64,000 bases of DNA from Eubacteriales bacterium mix99 (lineage in GTDB: Bacteria; Bacillota; Clostridia; Caldicoprobacterales; DTU083), in NCBI GenBank assembly GCA_038396605.1, contig CP121690.1, forward strand, positions 1,086,500 to 1,150,499. Reading direction: 5' to 3'. How positions within the stretch are numbered: the first letter of the stretch is position 1; the number at the start of each line of letters is the position of its first letter. The notes under the pieces are model-generated. The model saw only the letters and a program-made list of their open reading frames with translations, had not been told where the DNA came from and did not search any database. The position numbers and the translations under genes were made by a program. This document shows, in pieces, positions 1-7,647 of the stretch.

Positions 1-833
1 TTTCTTCCTGTCACCTCAGTGATCTCGGCGGTTGCAGTAATCTTTGCACCCCGGGGACTTGCTGCGGTATGTTCGACAGAGATTGCCGTTCCTACGGAAG
101 TCTGACCGGATTCCAGGCAATCGGACAGGCATTTGCAGGAAGCCTGTTCCATGAGCGCCGTCAGGGCTGGTGTGGCAAGCACCGGCAGCGACCCGCTTTT
201 TATCGAGGCAGCGGTATCGGTATCCTCCGCCGTTTTGCTTACAATGGCGGTTTTCCCTATCAGCGGATGAGGACTTTTCTGCGCCTGATAGTCTTCTGCA
301 AGGATGGCATAGTAAGCACTGTCGCAGATCCCCTGTTTGTTTCTGTCTGCCTGTCGCATGGTACCTTCATAATGCATGCCGGCTTTTTTCATTACATTTC
401 CGGAATGGGGGTTTCGTATGTCATGCCGGGAATCGATACGATTCACACCGACTTCCTCAAAGAAGAACCGGATCAATTCGGATAAAGCTTCTGAAGTATA
501 GCCATGATGCCACCAGGCTTTGCCGATGCAATAGCCGATATGAACGCTGTTCACCTTGTCGTCGCGATGGACGACGCTGATGCTGCCGATTGGCTCTCCA
601 GGGAATTTTGGTACAATTGCCCAGCAGTAAAAGTCGGATTTCTCATAGGACTCTGTCCAGTTTTTCAGTATTCGTCTGGTTTCCACAATGTCTCCATGGG
701 GGCTCCACGTCAGATACTTTGTCACTTCCGGGTCATTTGCCCAGTTGCGGAACATGGCCTCCGCATCGTTCCCCGTGAAGCGGCGCAGCAGCAACTGCTT
801 TGTTTCAAGTGTACACGTGCCTTTGTGTGTCAT
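1..833 (-). CDS. GNAT acetyltransferase fused to FlK-like thioesterase domain (3' end outside window)
   Basis: The frame opens at ATG 833 behind a GGGAGGAAGGA ribosome binding site and stays open for 277 codons to the window edge. Residues 1 to about 185 look like a RimJ-type GNAT acetyltransferase: LLLRRFTGNDAEAMF at the start, the acetyl-CoA-binding segment GKAWWHHGYTSEAL, and RNPHSGNVMKKAGMHYEG near the end. From about residue 192 the chain continues in frame into a hot-dog fold resembling fluoroacetyl-CoA thioesterase FlK, with GSLPVLATPALTALMEQA and VGTAISVEHTAASP. The Thr, Glu and His that form the catalytic triad in FlK all have candidates here. Inferred role: acetyl transfer to an amine or N-terminus plus acyl-CoA hydrolysis; the substrates are unknown. 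I translated the whole segment base by base and saw no stop or frame change at the junction. Confidence 0.82.
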   Translation of the reverse strand, partial: MTHKGTCTLETKQLLLRRFTGNDAEAMFRNWANDPEVTKYLTWSPHGDIVETRRILKNWTESYEKSDFYCWAIVPKFPGEPIGSISVVHRDDKVNSVHIGYCIGKAWWHHGYTSEALSELIRFFFEEVGVNRIDSRHDIRNPHSGNVMKKAGMHYEGTMRQADRNKQGICDSAYYAILAEDYQAQKSPHPLIGKTAIVSKTAEDTDTAASIKSGSLPVLATPALTALMEQASCKCLSDCLESGQTSVGTAISVEHTAASPRGAKITATAEITEVTGR

Positions 834-889
834 ATCATCCTTCCTCCCTGGATCCATTGAAAATCAGCAAAGACTTTTTGTTGGGCTTT

Positions 890-918
890 ATTTTATCACA
901 CAAATATTGTCCTGTCAT
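890..918 (-). promoter_or_regulatory. Sigma-A type promoter for the GNAT-thioesterase gene
   Basis: On the minus strand, ATGACA (918-913) and TAAAAT (895-890) are 17 bases apart. The -35 box overlaps the last codons of nrdG. The predicted transcription start near 883 leaves a leader of about 50 bases before the ATG at 833. Confidence 0.5.
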
Positions 919-1484
919 CTTTCTTCCGCCAGAACTACCCGGCCGGAGTGCCGGGTGCTCTTCATGTCAATGATCCGCTGATTGGAAGAGCCGCGGAACA
1001 GCAGCTCATAACTCTTCTTTTCCTGTACGAACGGGCCGTCCACCAGAATATCCACGGCATTCAGCAGACTGCTCCAATCGGGATGAACCGCAGCACGGCG
1101 GAAAAGTTCCTCATAGGTATAGCCGCTGTAAACAAGGACATTCCAATCCTTATTTTGTTTTTTCACTTGCCTGGCCAGCTCTGCAAAGGCAGCTGCCTGT
1201 TCAAAAGGCTCCCCGCCGCTGAACGTGATGCCATCCAGCAGCGGGTTTTTCTTCATATCCCGGAGGACAGAGCCGATCTTCAACACGCTTCCCCCGTCAA
1301 AGGGCTGGGTCTGGGGATTGTGGCATCCCGGACAGCGGTGTCTGCACCCCTGGGCAAAGACCACATACCGGATCCCCGGACCGTCGACAATGGATTCCGG
1401 AATGACACCGGCGACCTGTAATGTGGCCGATGGAGCTATTGTCCGGATTGTTTTCACCATATTTGTTGTTGCTTTAGTTAACAT
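915..1484 (-). CDS. nrdG: Anaerobic ribonucleoside-triphosphate reductase-activating protein
   Basis: This radical-SAM enzyme makes the glycyl radical on NrdD, using S-adenosylmethionine and a [4Fe-4S] cluster. The cluster motif CRHRCPGC appears at about residues 47-54, after the typical VDGPGIRYVVFAQG. GITFSGGEPF is the SAM-binding GGE motif. The 189-residue length is normal to slightly long. Translation could also begin at the internal Met at 1460, which would remove eight residues, but no better ribosome binding site is visible there. The gene begins 28 bases after nrdD ends, so the two are cotranscribed and fall under the same cobalamin riboswitch. Confidence 0.93.
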   Translation of the reverse strand: MLTKATTNMVKTIRTIAPSATLQVAGVIPESIVDGPGIRYVVFAQGCRHRCPGCHNPQTQPFDGGSVLKIGSVLRDMKKNPLLDGITFSGGEPFEQAAAFAELARQVKKQNKDWNVLVYSGYTYEELFRRAAVHPDWSSLLNAVDILVDGPFVQEKKSYELLFRGSSNQRIIDMKSTRHSGRVVLAEER

Positions 1485-1512
1485 AACATCTCATGCCCTT
1501 TCTTCCAATGGT

Positions 1513-3834
1513 TCAGAAACTGCCGGCAAAATGCTTGACCCGGTCCCTTACTTCCGCTTTCTTGGCATCGTTGAAGTTGTCCAGGGTTCCCACCAGATAG
1601 CCGGTGATTCTCCGGATCCGCTCAAATTTCACATCTCCTTCCTTTCTGCCGCAGGATGGGCAGGTGTCATTTATAATTCCCGTAAACCCGCACACCGGAT
1701 CCCGATCCACCGGATGGTTTATGGATCCGTAACCCACTCCGGTCTCCTTCATGGCCCGGATAATCTTTTCAAAGGCGGGAAGATTCTTCAGGGGATCCCC
1801 GTCCAGCTCCACATAGGTGATGTGTCCGGCATTGGTCAGCTCGTGATACGGAGCCTCCAGGCGGATCTTATCAAAGGCGCTGATCTCATAATAGACCGGG
1901 ATATGGAAGCTGTTTGTATAGTATTCCCGATCGGTGATTCCCGGTATGGAGCCATAGATTTTCCGATCCATTTCAACAAAACGACCGGACAGTCCTTCCG
2001 CAGGAGTCGCAAACAAGCTGAAATTCAGCTGATGGTCTTTGCTTGCCTCATCCATCCGTTTGCGCATATGACCGATTATACGGAGACCAAGCTTCTGTGC
2101 TTCCTCCGACTCTCCATGATGTTTCCCGATCAGGGCTTTCAGACATTCGGCCAGCCCGATGAATCCCATGGAAAGGGTGCCATGCTTCAGGACTTCCCGT
2201 ACTTCATCCTCCGGCCCCAGCTTTTCTGAATCCATCCAGACGCCTTGTCCCATCAGGAAGGGAAAATTTTTTACTTTTTTCCTTGCCTGGATCTCAAAGC
2301 GATCCAGCAGCTGATCGATGACCAGATCGATGATTTTGTCCAGCTCTTCAAAGAAACCGTCCACATCCTGCCTGTGCTTCAGTCCCAGCCTTGGAAGGTT
2401 TACCGAGGTAAAGCTCAGGTTTCCCCTCCCGTTGACAATTTCTCTGGAGGGATCATAAACGTTGCCGATGACGCGGGTCCGGCAGCCCATATAGGCAATT
2501 TCTGTTTCAGGATGCCCCGGCTTATAGTATTTCAGGTTATAGGGCGCATCCAGGAAAGAGAAGTTGGGGAACAGCCTTTTTGCACTGACCTTGCAGGCAA
2601 GCTGAAACAGATCGTAATTGGGATCTCCCGGGTTGTAGTTGATCCCTTCCTTCACCTTGAAGATATGGATGGGGAATATGGGAGTTTCCCCGTTTCCCAG
2701 ACCTGCATCGGTTGCCAGCAGCACGTTCTTCATGGCCATTCTCCCTTCCGGGGAGGTATCTGTCCCATAATTGAGGGAGCTGAAGGGAACCTGTGCCCCT
2801 GCCCGGCTGTGCATGGTATTCAGATTGTGGATCAGGGCTTCCATTGCCTGATAGGTATTCCGGTCCGTTTCCTTTTCCGCACTTTCGGCTGCGAAGGACT
2901 GAATCCGCTGAACGGCTGATTTTTCGGGAACGATGCGGTTCAGCATCTGCTTCTCGATAGTTTGATAGTTTTCAACGTTTCCCAGAGTGGGACGAAGATG
3001 GTATTCCTTTCGGATGGAATCCCGTATGCTTTGGGCCTGCTTTGCTGCATTTTCCACATTGCCCAGGAGCTCCAGTGCCTTGGCAAGATTCTGAAAGTAG
3101 AGCCGGGCATAGGTTTTGGCGACACCGGGAGCCATGCCGTAATCAAAGTTCGGGATGCTCTGTCCGCCGTGCTGGTCATTTTGATTGGACTGAATGGCAA
3201 TGCAGGCAAGGGCTGCATAGCTTTGGATGTCCTGCGGTTCCCGGAGATGTCCGTGGCCGGTGGCAAACCCATGGCGGAACAGCTTCCTGATGTCAATCTG
3301 GCAGCAGGTTGTGGTCAGGGTCAGAAAGTCCATGTCGTGAATGTGGATGTCGCCGTTATTGTGCGCTTTGGAATGCTCCGGCTTCAATACATACAGACTG
3401 TTGAACCGCTTTGCTCCTTCCGAACCGTATCTCAGCATGGTACCCATGGCGGTATCCCCGTTGATGTTGGCGTTTTCCCGTTTCAGGTTATTGTTCCTGG
3501 AATCCTGGAAGGTCAGTCCTTCGTATGTCTTCATCAGCTGTGTGTTCTTTTCCCGGATACGGGTGCGCTCTGCCCGGTAGAGAATAAACTTTTTGGCCGT
3601 CCGGGCATGGCCGGATTCAATGAGTGTCTTTTCCACGGTGTCCTGGATTTCCTCCACGGAAGGAACCTTTTCCTTGCCGTGCTCCAGAGTTTCCGCCACC
3701 TGCTCCGCCAGGGATTCGGCGGTATGATAATCACTGCCTCCTGCAGCAACGGCTGCCTTGAAAATGGCATTGGTAATTTTCTCGATATTGAACGGTACTT
3801 CCCTGCCGTCCCTTTTCCTTATCTTTGTGATCAT
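1513..3834 (-). CDS. nrdD: Anaerobic (class III) ribonucleoside-triphosphate reductase
   Basis: The enzyme reduces ribonucleoside triphosphates to deoxyribonucleotides for DNA synthesis without oxygen. Residues 1-95 form an ATP-cone allosteric domain (KIRKRDGREVPFNIEKITNAI). The catalytic barrel follows, with NGDIHIHDMDF and FSSLNYGTDTSPEGR. The glycyl-radical loop near the C-terminus reads RRITGYLVGTL. The zinc-binding region shows VCGF and CPSCG, which is three cysteines where many family members have four. The length of 773 residues is typical. The start ATG at 3834 has AGGTAGGA upstream. A cobalamin riboswitch lies 210 bases upstream, and nrdG follows in the same transcript. Confidence 0.96.
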   Translation of the reverse strand: MITKIRKRDGREVPFNIEKITNAIFKAAVAAGGSDYHTAESLAEQVAETLEHGKEKVPSVEEIQDTVEKTLIESGHARTAKKFILYRAERTRIREKNTQLMKTYEGLTFQDSRNNNLKRENANINGDTAMGTMLRYGSEGAKRFNSLYVLKPEHSKAHNNGDIHIHDMDFLTLTTTCCQIDIRKLFRHGFATGHGHLREPQDIQSYAALACIAIQSNQNDQHGGQSIPNFDYGMAPGVAKTYARLYFQNLAKALELLGNVENAAKQAQSIRDSIRKEYHLRPTLGNVENYQTIEKQMLNRIVPEKSAVQRIQSFAAESAEKETDRNTYQAMEALIHNLNTMHSRAGAQVPFSSLNYGTDTSPEGRMAMKNVLLATDAGLGNGETPIFPIHIFKVKEGINYNPGDPNYDLFQLACKVSAKRLFPNFSFLDAPYNLKYYKPGHPETEIAYMGCRTRVIGNVYDPSREIVNGRGNLSFTSVNLPRLGLKHRQDVDGFFEELDKIIDLVIDQLLDRFEIQARKKVKNFPFLMGQGVWMDSEKLGPEDEVREVLKHGTLSMGFIGLAECLKALIGKHHGESEEAQKLGLRIIGHMRKRMDEASKDHQLNFSLFATPAEGLSGRFVEMDRKIYGSIPGITDREYYTNSFHIPVYYEISAFDKIRLEAPYHELTNAGHITYVELDGDPLKNLPAFEKIIRAMKETGVGYGSINHPVDRDPVCGFTGIINDTCPSCGRKEGDVKFERIRRITGYLVGTLDNFNDAKKAEVRDRVKHFAGSF

Positions 3835-3917
3835 TTTTGCATCCTACCTTTCTCCTCTTCCTTTTTTCCGGAACTTTGACTTCTGTTTTGCAGAAAGCAA
3901 AGAATGACAGCATTTTA

Positions 3918-3950
3918 TGTAAAATAAGAGCCTCGCGAAAAATGCGGAGG
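3918..3950 (-). terminator. Possible terminator hairpin between cobalamin riboswitch and nrdD
   Basis: Read on the minus strand, CCTCCGC and GCGAGG form an imperfect stem around ATTTTTC (3950-3931). CTCTTATTTT follows. The hairpin lies between the riboswitch aptamer and nrdD, where the expression platform is expected. The single-base bulge and interrupted T run make it only a candidate. Confidence 0.35.
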
Positions 3951-4044
3951 CGGAAGGGAAAAAGCACGGCAATGCGGAATATATGGCAGCCCGTTATACC
4001 TGTCCCTGGTCACACCCCCTATCGTCCGTAGAGTTCCGGTGTGG

Positions 4045-4285
4045 CGATATGGCAGGTCTTCTGACTCCGGATCCTGAATTTTTCAACCCTTCCCGGCAAA
4101 AGCCAGTGGATTGTTTGAAAAATCTCCCCGATACAGCGGCGGGACCGTGCAGGAATTTCACCTGCTTCCCTTTTCACCTTTCCCCGGCAGAATGCATGCG
4201 ATCCACCCAATGCAGGAACATGTGATCCATCCGGCAATGCAGCGATGACAGCGATGTCTTCCGGGGTTCGGCACCATATTACCCT
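4045..4285 (-). promoter_or_regulatory. Cobalamin (B12) riboswitch upstream of nrdDG
   Basis: The minus strand carries the conserved blocks of the cobalamin aptamer in order: ATGGTGCCG (about 4277-4269), the B12 box core GTGAAATTCCTGCACGGTCC (near 4163-4144), GCCGCTGTA (4140-4132), CCACTGGC (4109-4102), GGGAAGGG (4095-4088), and the closing AGTCAGAAGACCTGCC (4066-4051). The element lies within the 5' leader of nrdDG, starting about 15 bases after the predicted transcription start. In this family B12 binding usually turns expression off, so the anaerobic reductase would be repressed when cobalamin is plentiful. Confidence 0.9.
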
Positions 4286-4301
4286 ATATATTGTTTTCTT
4301 T

Positions 4302-4330
4302 ATAATATCATATACTATATATAGTGTCAA
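4302..4330 (-). promoter_or_regulatory. Consensus sigma-A promoter of the riboswitch-nrdDG transcript
   Basis: On the minus strand, TTGACA (4330-4325) and TATTAT (4307-4302) are separated by exactly 17 bases. The predicted start near 4295 is just upstream of the cobalamin aptamer. Confidence 0.8.
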
Positions 4331-4506
4331 TTGGGTATTTCAAATATGTTTGGAAGCCATGGTATACAGCAGAAAGCTGAAGGGTATATAATTTTGGAGG
4401 CATTTTCCCCCGGGTTTTGAAGAAAAACTAATAGGATTTTGACACAGGCGGTAGAATAAAAAGATCATGGAAGAAAAACAGATGGTGGGAAATGGAGTGA
4501 ATTGAA

Positions 4507-5832
4507 TTGAATAAAAAGCGTTTCGCAATGGGTTCTTTTGGTCAAAGCGGGGTTTGTCTCCTTTTGGTGTGTGTATTGCTGTCCGCCTGCAGTCCGCAGA
4601 CGGGGCAGAACGGAGGCAGCCCGTCTCCTTCCGGGGAAGGGATGAATCCGCCGGCCGAATCGGGCCAGCCGGCGGATTCGGCTCCCGGAAGCGGCACTTT
4701 CCCGTCAAAGAAGCCGGTTCCGTCGGAAGATCCGGACCTTCCCTATCGAAAGATTCTGGAGTCCATGACCCCGGATGAGAAAATCGGTCAGCTGGTGGTG
4801 GTGGGATGCCGGAACAATGAGGAAGCCGCGCAGATGATCCGGGAACGTAAGGTCGGCGGCGTGGTGCTGTTCCGGGATAATTTTGAAAACTTTGACCAAT
4901 TGTATCAACTGACAAAGCAGTGGAAGGGATACAATGAGGGAAATCCGCTTCCGCTTTGGATTGCCATGGATGAGGAAGGCGGCACGGTAACCCGTCTTCC
5001 GGAAGGGAGAACCCCGATTCCCGGCGCCAGGGAGGTGGGCCGGCATGAGGATGCCCAGCTGACAAGAGCCACGGGGAAAGTAATTGGAAGGGAATTGGCG
5101 GCAGCAGGTGCAAATCTGGATTTTGCCCCCGTGGTGGATGTGGTGGACAATCCGGAAAACAAATTTATGCTTGGCCGTTCCTACGGGGATACCCCGGAGA
5201 AAGTGTCCGATCAGGCGGCGGCTTTTCTGGAAGGGCTGAAAGAAACCGGGGTTCAGGGCTGCGCGAAGCACTTTCCCGGGCATGGCGGCACGGTGGTGGA
5301 TTCCCACAGGGACATGCCGGTGATTCCGGCTTCCCTGGAGGAATGGAAGCAGAAGGATGCGGTTCCGTTTCAGGCAATGATCGATGCTGGTGTGGATATG
5401 ATCATGGTGGGACACCTGTCTTATCCCAATATCGATCCGTCCGGAAAGCCGGCCAGCATGTCCTCTGTTTTCGTGCAGGAGCAGCTGCGGGACAGAATGG
5501 GTTATCAGGGAGTGGCGATTACCGATGCCATTGATATGAAAGGGTATCCCCAGGGAGAGGAAAGGAAAGAAGCCGTTGTGGCGTCAATTCTGGCTGGGGT
5601 GGATCTTTTTGCCATAGGATTTGGACAGGAGATGCAGACGGATGTGCTGGAAGCACTGAAGGGAGCCGTGGCATCCGGCCGGATCACGGAAGAGCGGCTG
5701 AATGCCTCTGTGATGCGGATTATAAAGGCAAAAGCCGGGCTGGAGGACATACCGGAATATACTGCAGGGGAGGCCGGACAAATTTTCGGCAGCCCAGAGA
5801 ACCGGGAAGCGGTTTCCGATCTATTGAAGTAA
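4507..5832 (+). CDS. Beta-N-acetylhexosaminidase-type glycoside hydrolase family 3 lipoprotein
   Basis: Family 3 hydrolases of the NagZ branch remove terminal beta-N-acetylglucosamine from peptidoglycan fragments. The signature KHFPGHGGTVVDSHRDMP holds the catalytic His of the NagZ His/Asp dyad, and AITDAIDMKG supplies the nucleophile Asp. The N-terminus is a lipoprotein signal (LLLVCVLLSACS), followed by a disordered Pro/Ser/Gly linker of about 50 residues, so the enzyme should be anchored outside the membrane. The catalytic domain starts near residue 80 (TPDEKIGQLVVVG). Translation starts at TTG 4507 with GGAG nine bases upstream. The gene is divergent from nrdDG and is followed by its own terminator, so it is probably monocistronic. 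Confidence 0.9.
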   Translation: MNKKRFAMGSFGQSGVCLLLVCVLLSACSPQTGQNGGSPSPSGEGMNPPAESGQPADSAPGSGTFPSKKPVPSEDPDLPYRKILESMTPDEKIGQLVVVGCRNNEEAAQMIRERKVGGVVLFRDNFENFDQLYQLTKQWKGYNEGNPLPLWIAMDEEGGTVTRLPEGRTPIPGAREVGRHEDAQLTRATGKVIGRELAAAGANLDFAPVVDVVDNPENKFMLGRSYGDTPEKVSDQAAAFLEGLKETGVQGCAKHFPGHGGTVVDSHRDMPVIPASLEEWKQKDAVPFQAMIDAGVDMIMVGHLSYPNIDPSGKPASMSSVFVQEQLRDRMGYQGVAITDAIDMKGYPQGEERKEAVVASILAGVDLFAIGFGQEMQTDVLEALKGAVASGRITEERLNASVMRIIKAKAGLEDIPEYTAGEAGQIFGSPENREAVSDLLK

Positions 5833-5855
5833 CGCTCTTTTGAAGCAATGCATAA

Positions 5856-5880
5856 GATCCCCTCAGGGGACCTTTTTTTC
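5856..5880 (+). terminator. Rho-independent terminator after the family 3 hydrolase
   Basis: The stem TCCCC/GGGGA has a three-base loop TCA and is followed by CC and seven T residues. It lies 24 bases after the stop codon. Confidence 0.7.
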
Positions 5881-5955
5881 ATAATCACAGAAGACGGCCG
5901 CATATAAATGGATACCGACGGGATTTCAGTGGAAAGAGGAAGGCGGGGTCGTTTT

Positions 5956-7488
5956 ATGAAAATATGGAAAAACCGGAAACTGAGGTATTCGCTCATTGGT
6001 CTGCTGGCCGCCATTGGTCTGCTGGCCGGGCTGTTCTTTACCGATGCTCCGGGATGGAAGAGCCGGCTGGAAGGGAATTCGGTGCTTGCCAGGGCATCCC
6101 GGGATCTGAGTCAATATGAAATATCAGCTACCTTTGATCCGTCACGGAAAACCCTTGCGTGCAGACAAAAGGTGGAATATCGGAATCGTTCCGGCCAGAA
6201 TCTGACGCGGCTTTATTTTCATCTTTATCCCAATGCTTACCGCTATGAGGAGAAGCCGGTCTTTGAGGAAAGGGACAGGATGCGCGCCTATCCCAACGGC
6301 TTTTCTCCCGGTTCCCTGGATATGGATACCATTTGGATCAATGGAAAGGAAACGGACTTCGTCATTGGCGGAGACAGTGAGAATGTGTTGATGCTGATTC
6401 CGGAGAGAAGCCTGAAACCGGGGGAGGCCCTATCCATTGAAATGCATTACCTGGTCCGGATGCCAAACTGTTTCGGACGGTTTGGATATGGGGATCATAC
6501 CTACAAGGCGGCAAACTGGTATCCCATTGCCTGTGTACATGATGAAAACGGATGGAATCTTGACCGGTATTATGCCATAGGGGATCCCTTTTACAGCGAT
6601 ACCGCCAATTATGAGGTTACCATAAAGGTGCCGTCGGACTATGTTCTTGCTGCCACCGGTGACTGTAAAAAGGAAGATGGGAAAAGCGGAAATACAGTCT
6701 GGAAGTTTCATGCACCGGCCGTCCGGGACTTTGCATGGATCGCCAGCAAGGATTTTCAGACGGCATCCCGCAGGGTGGGATCTGCCACTGTGACTTCCTA
6801 TTATTACACGGAGGAAACCGGGGAAAGGGCTCTGGATTATGCGGCTTCCGCCATGAAATTCTATAATCAATCCTTTGGGAAATATCCTTATCGCCATTTT
6901 TCCGTAGTGGAGGCGGATTTCTTTATCGGCGGAATGGAATATCCGAATCTGATTATGATGGATCACAATTTGTATGCTCCGGGAGAAACGGATTCCCTGG
7001 AGCTGGTTACCGCTCATGAAACCGCGCATCAGTGGTGGTATGGCCTGGTCGGCAACAATGAGGTCAGGGATGCCTGGATGGATGAAGGCCTGACGGAGTA
7101 TTCCACTGTTCTGTATTATGGGAACCGCTATGGGGCAAATCAGGAGAAAAGGGTCTATCACAGCACAATGGGGGAAGGAAAGTACAGCTATCTCCCCTAC
7201 TATATAAAATCCGCGGAGGTGGATGAAACCATTCACCGTCCTGCCTATGAGTTTTCCGACGGGACGCTTTATGACCTGCTGGTTTACGGCAAAGGGGCAA
7301 TGATGTTTCATGATCTTCAAAGAAAGATGGGAAGGGAGACCTTTCTTCAGGTTCTCCAGGAATACTGCAGGGAGTATCAGTTCCGGAATGCGGGCAAGGA
7401 AGATATGGTCCGGACGTTCCATCGTGTAACGGGTAAGAACTGGGAAGGGGATTTCAACAAATGGCTCTATGATGAAAAGCATGAATAA
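5956..7488 (+). CDS. M1 family zinc metallopeptidase, membrane-anchored
   Basis: This protein is related to M1 aminopeptidases, which remove N-terminal residues from peptides. The zinc site is HETAH at residues 354-358 with the third ligand Glu 377 in DEGLTEY, the HExxH-x18-E spacing of the family. The exopeptidase motif is GGMEYP (about residue 326), a known variant of GAMEN. Residues 10-30 (YSLIGLLAAIGLLAGLFF) form one N-terminal membrane segment, so the catalytic domain is extracellular. The start ATG 5956 is preferred over the in-frame ATG 5908 because GAGGAAGGCGGGG precedes it and the membrane segment then begins normally. It has no C-terminal ERAP-like domain, so it is the short M1 form. 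Confidence 0.9.
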   Translation: MKIWKNRKLRYSLIGLLAAIGLLAGLFFTDAPGWKSRLEGNSVLARASRDLSQYEISATFDPSRKTLACRQKVEYRNRSGQNLTRLYFHLYPNAYRYEEKPVFEERDRMRAYPNGFSPGSLDMDTIWINGKETDFVIGGDSENVLMLIPERSLKPGEALSIEMHYLVRMPNCFGRFGYGDHTYKAANWYPIACVHDENGWNLDRYYAIGDPFYSDTANYEVTIKVPSDYVLAATGDCKKEDGKSGNTVWKFHAPAVRDFAWIASKDFQTASRRVGSATVTSYYYTEETGERALDYAASAMKFYNQSFGKYPYRHFSVVEADFFIGGMEYPNLIMMDHNLYAPGETDSLELVTAHETAHQWWYGLVGNNEVRDAWMDEGLTEYSTVLYYGNRYGANQEKRVYHSTMGEGKYSYLPYYIKSAEVDETIHRPAYEFSDGTLYDLLVYGKGAMMFHDLQRKMGRETFLQVLQEYCREYQFRNAGKEDMVRTFHRVTGKNWEGDFNKWLYDEKHE

Positions 7489-7591
7489 TTTTTCAGGAAC
7501 AGTAAATATTAATATATATTAAATTTATATTAAAACATGGCACTAAAAGATGAGCCATAAATAATAATAATGAAATAATTTCGTAATAATA

Positions 7592-7620
7592 TTGAAATAT
7601 TTTTAACTTTAATGTAAAAT
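7592..7620 (+). promoter_or_regulatory. Sigma-A promoter for the M23 peptidase gene
   Basis: TTGAAA (7592-7597) and TAAAAT (7615-7620) are 17 bases apart in a very AT-rich intergenic stretch. They lie just upstream of the GGAAAGGAG ribosome binding site of the next gene. Confidence 0.65.
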
Positions 7621-7647
7621 ATACTCCGTTGGAAAGGAGCAGCGACA

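Noticed and set aside
1225-2229. Plus-strand frames opposite nrdD and nrdG
   Set aside because: The minus-strand genes are unmistakable. The frames are shadows.
4430-4470. Sigma-A promoter with TTGACA before the family 3 hydrolase
   Set aside because: A good -35 (TTGACA near 4438) has no acceptable -10 at 16-18 bases, so I did not list it.
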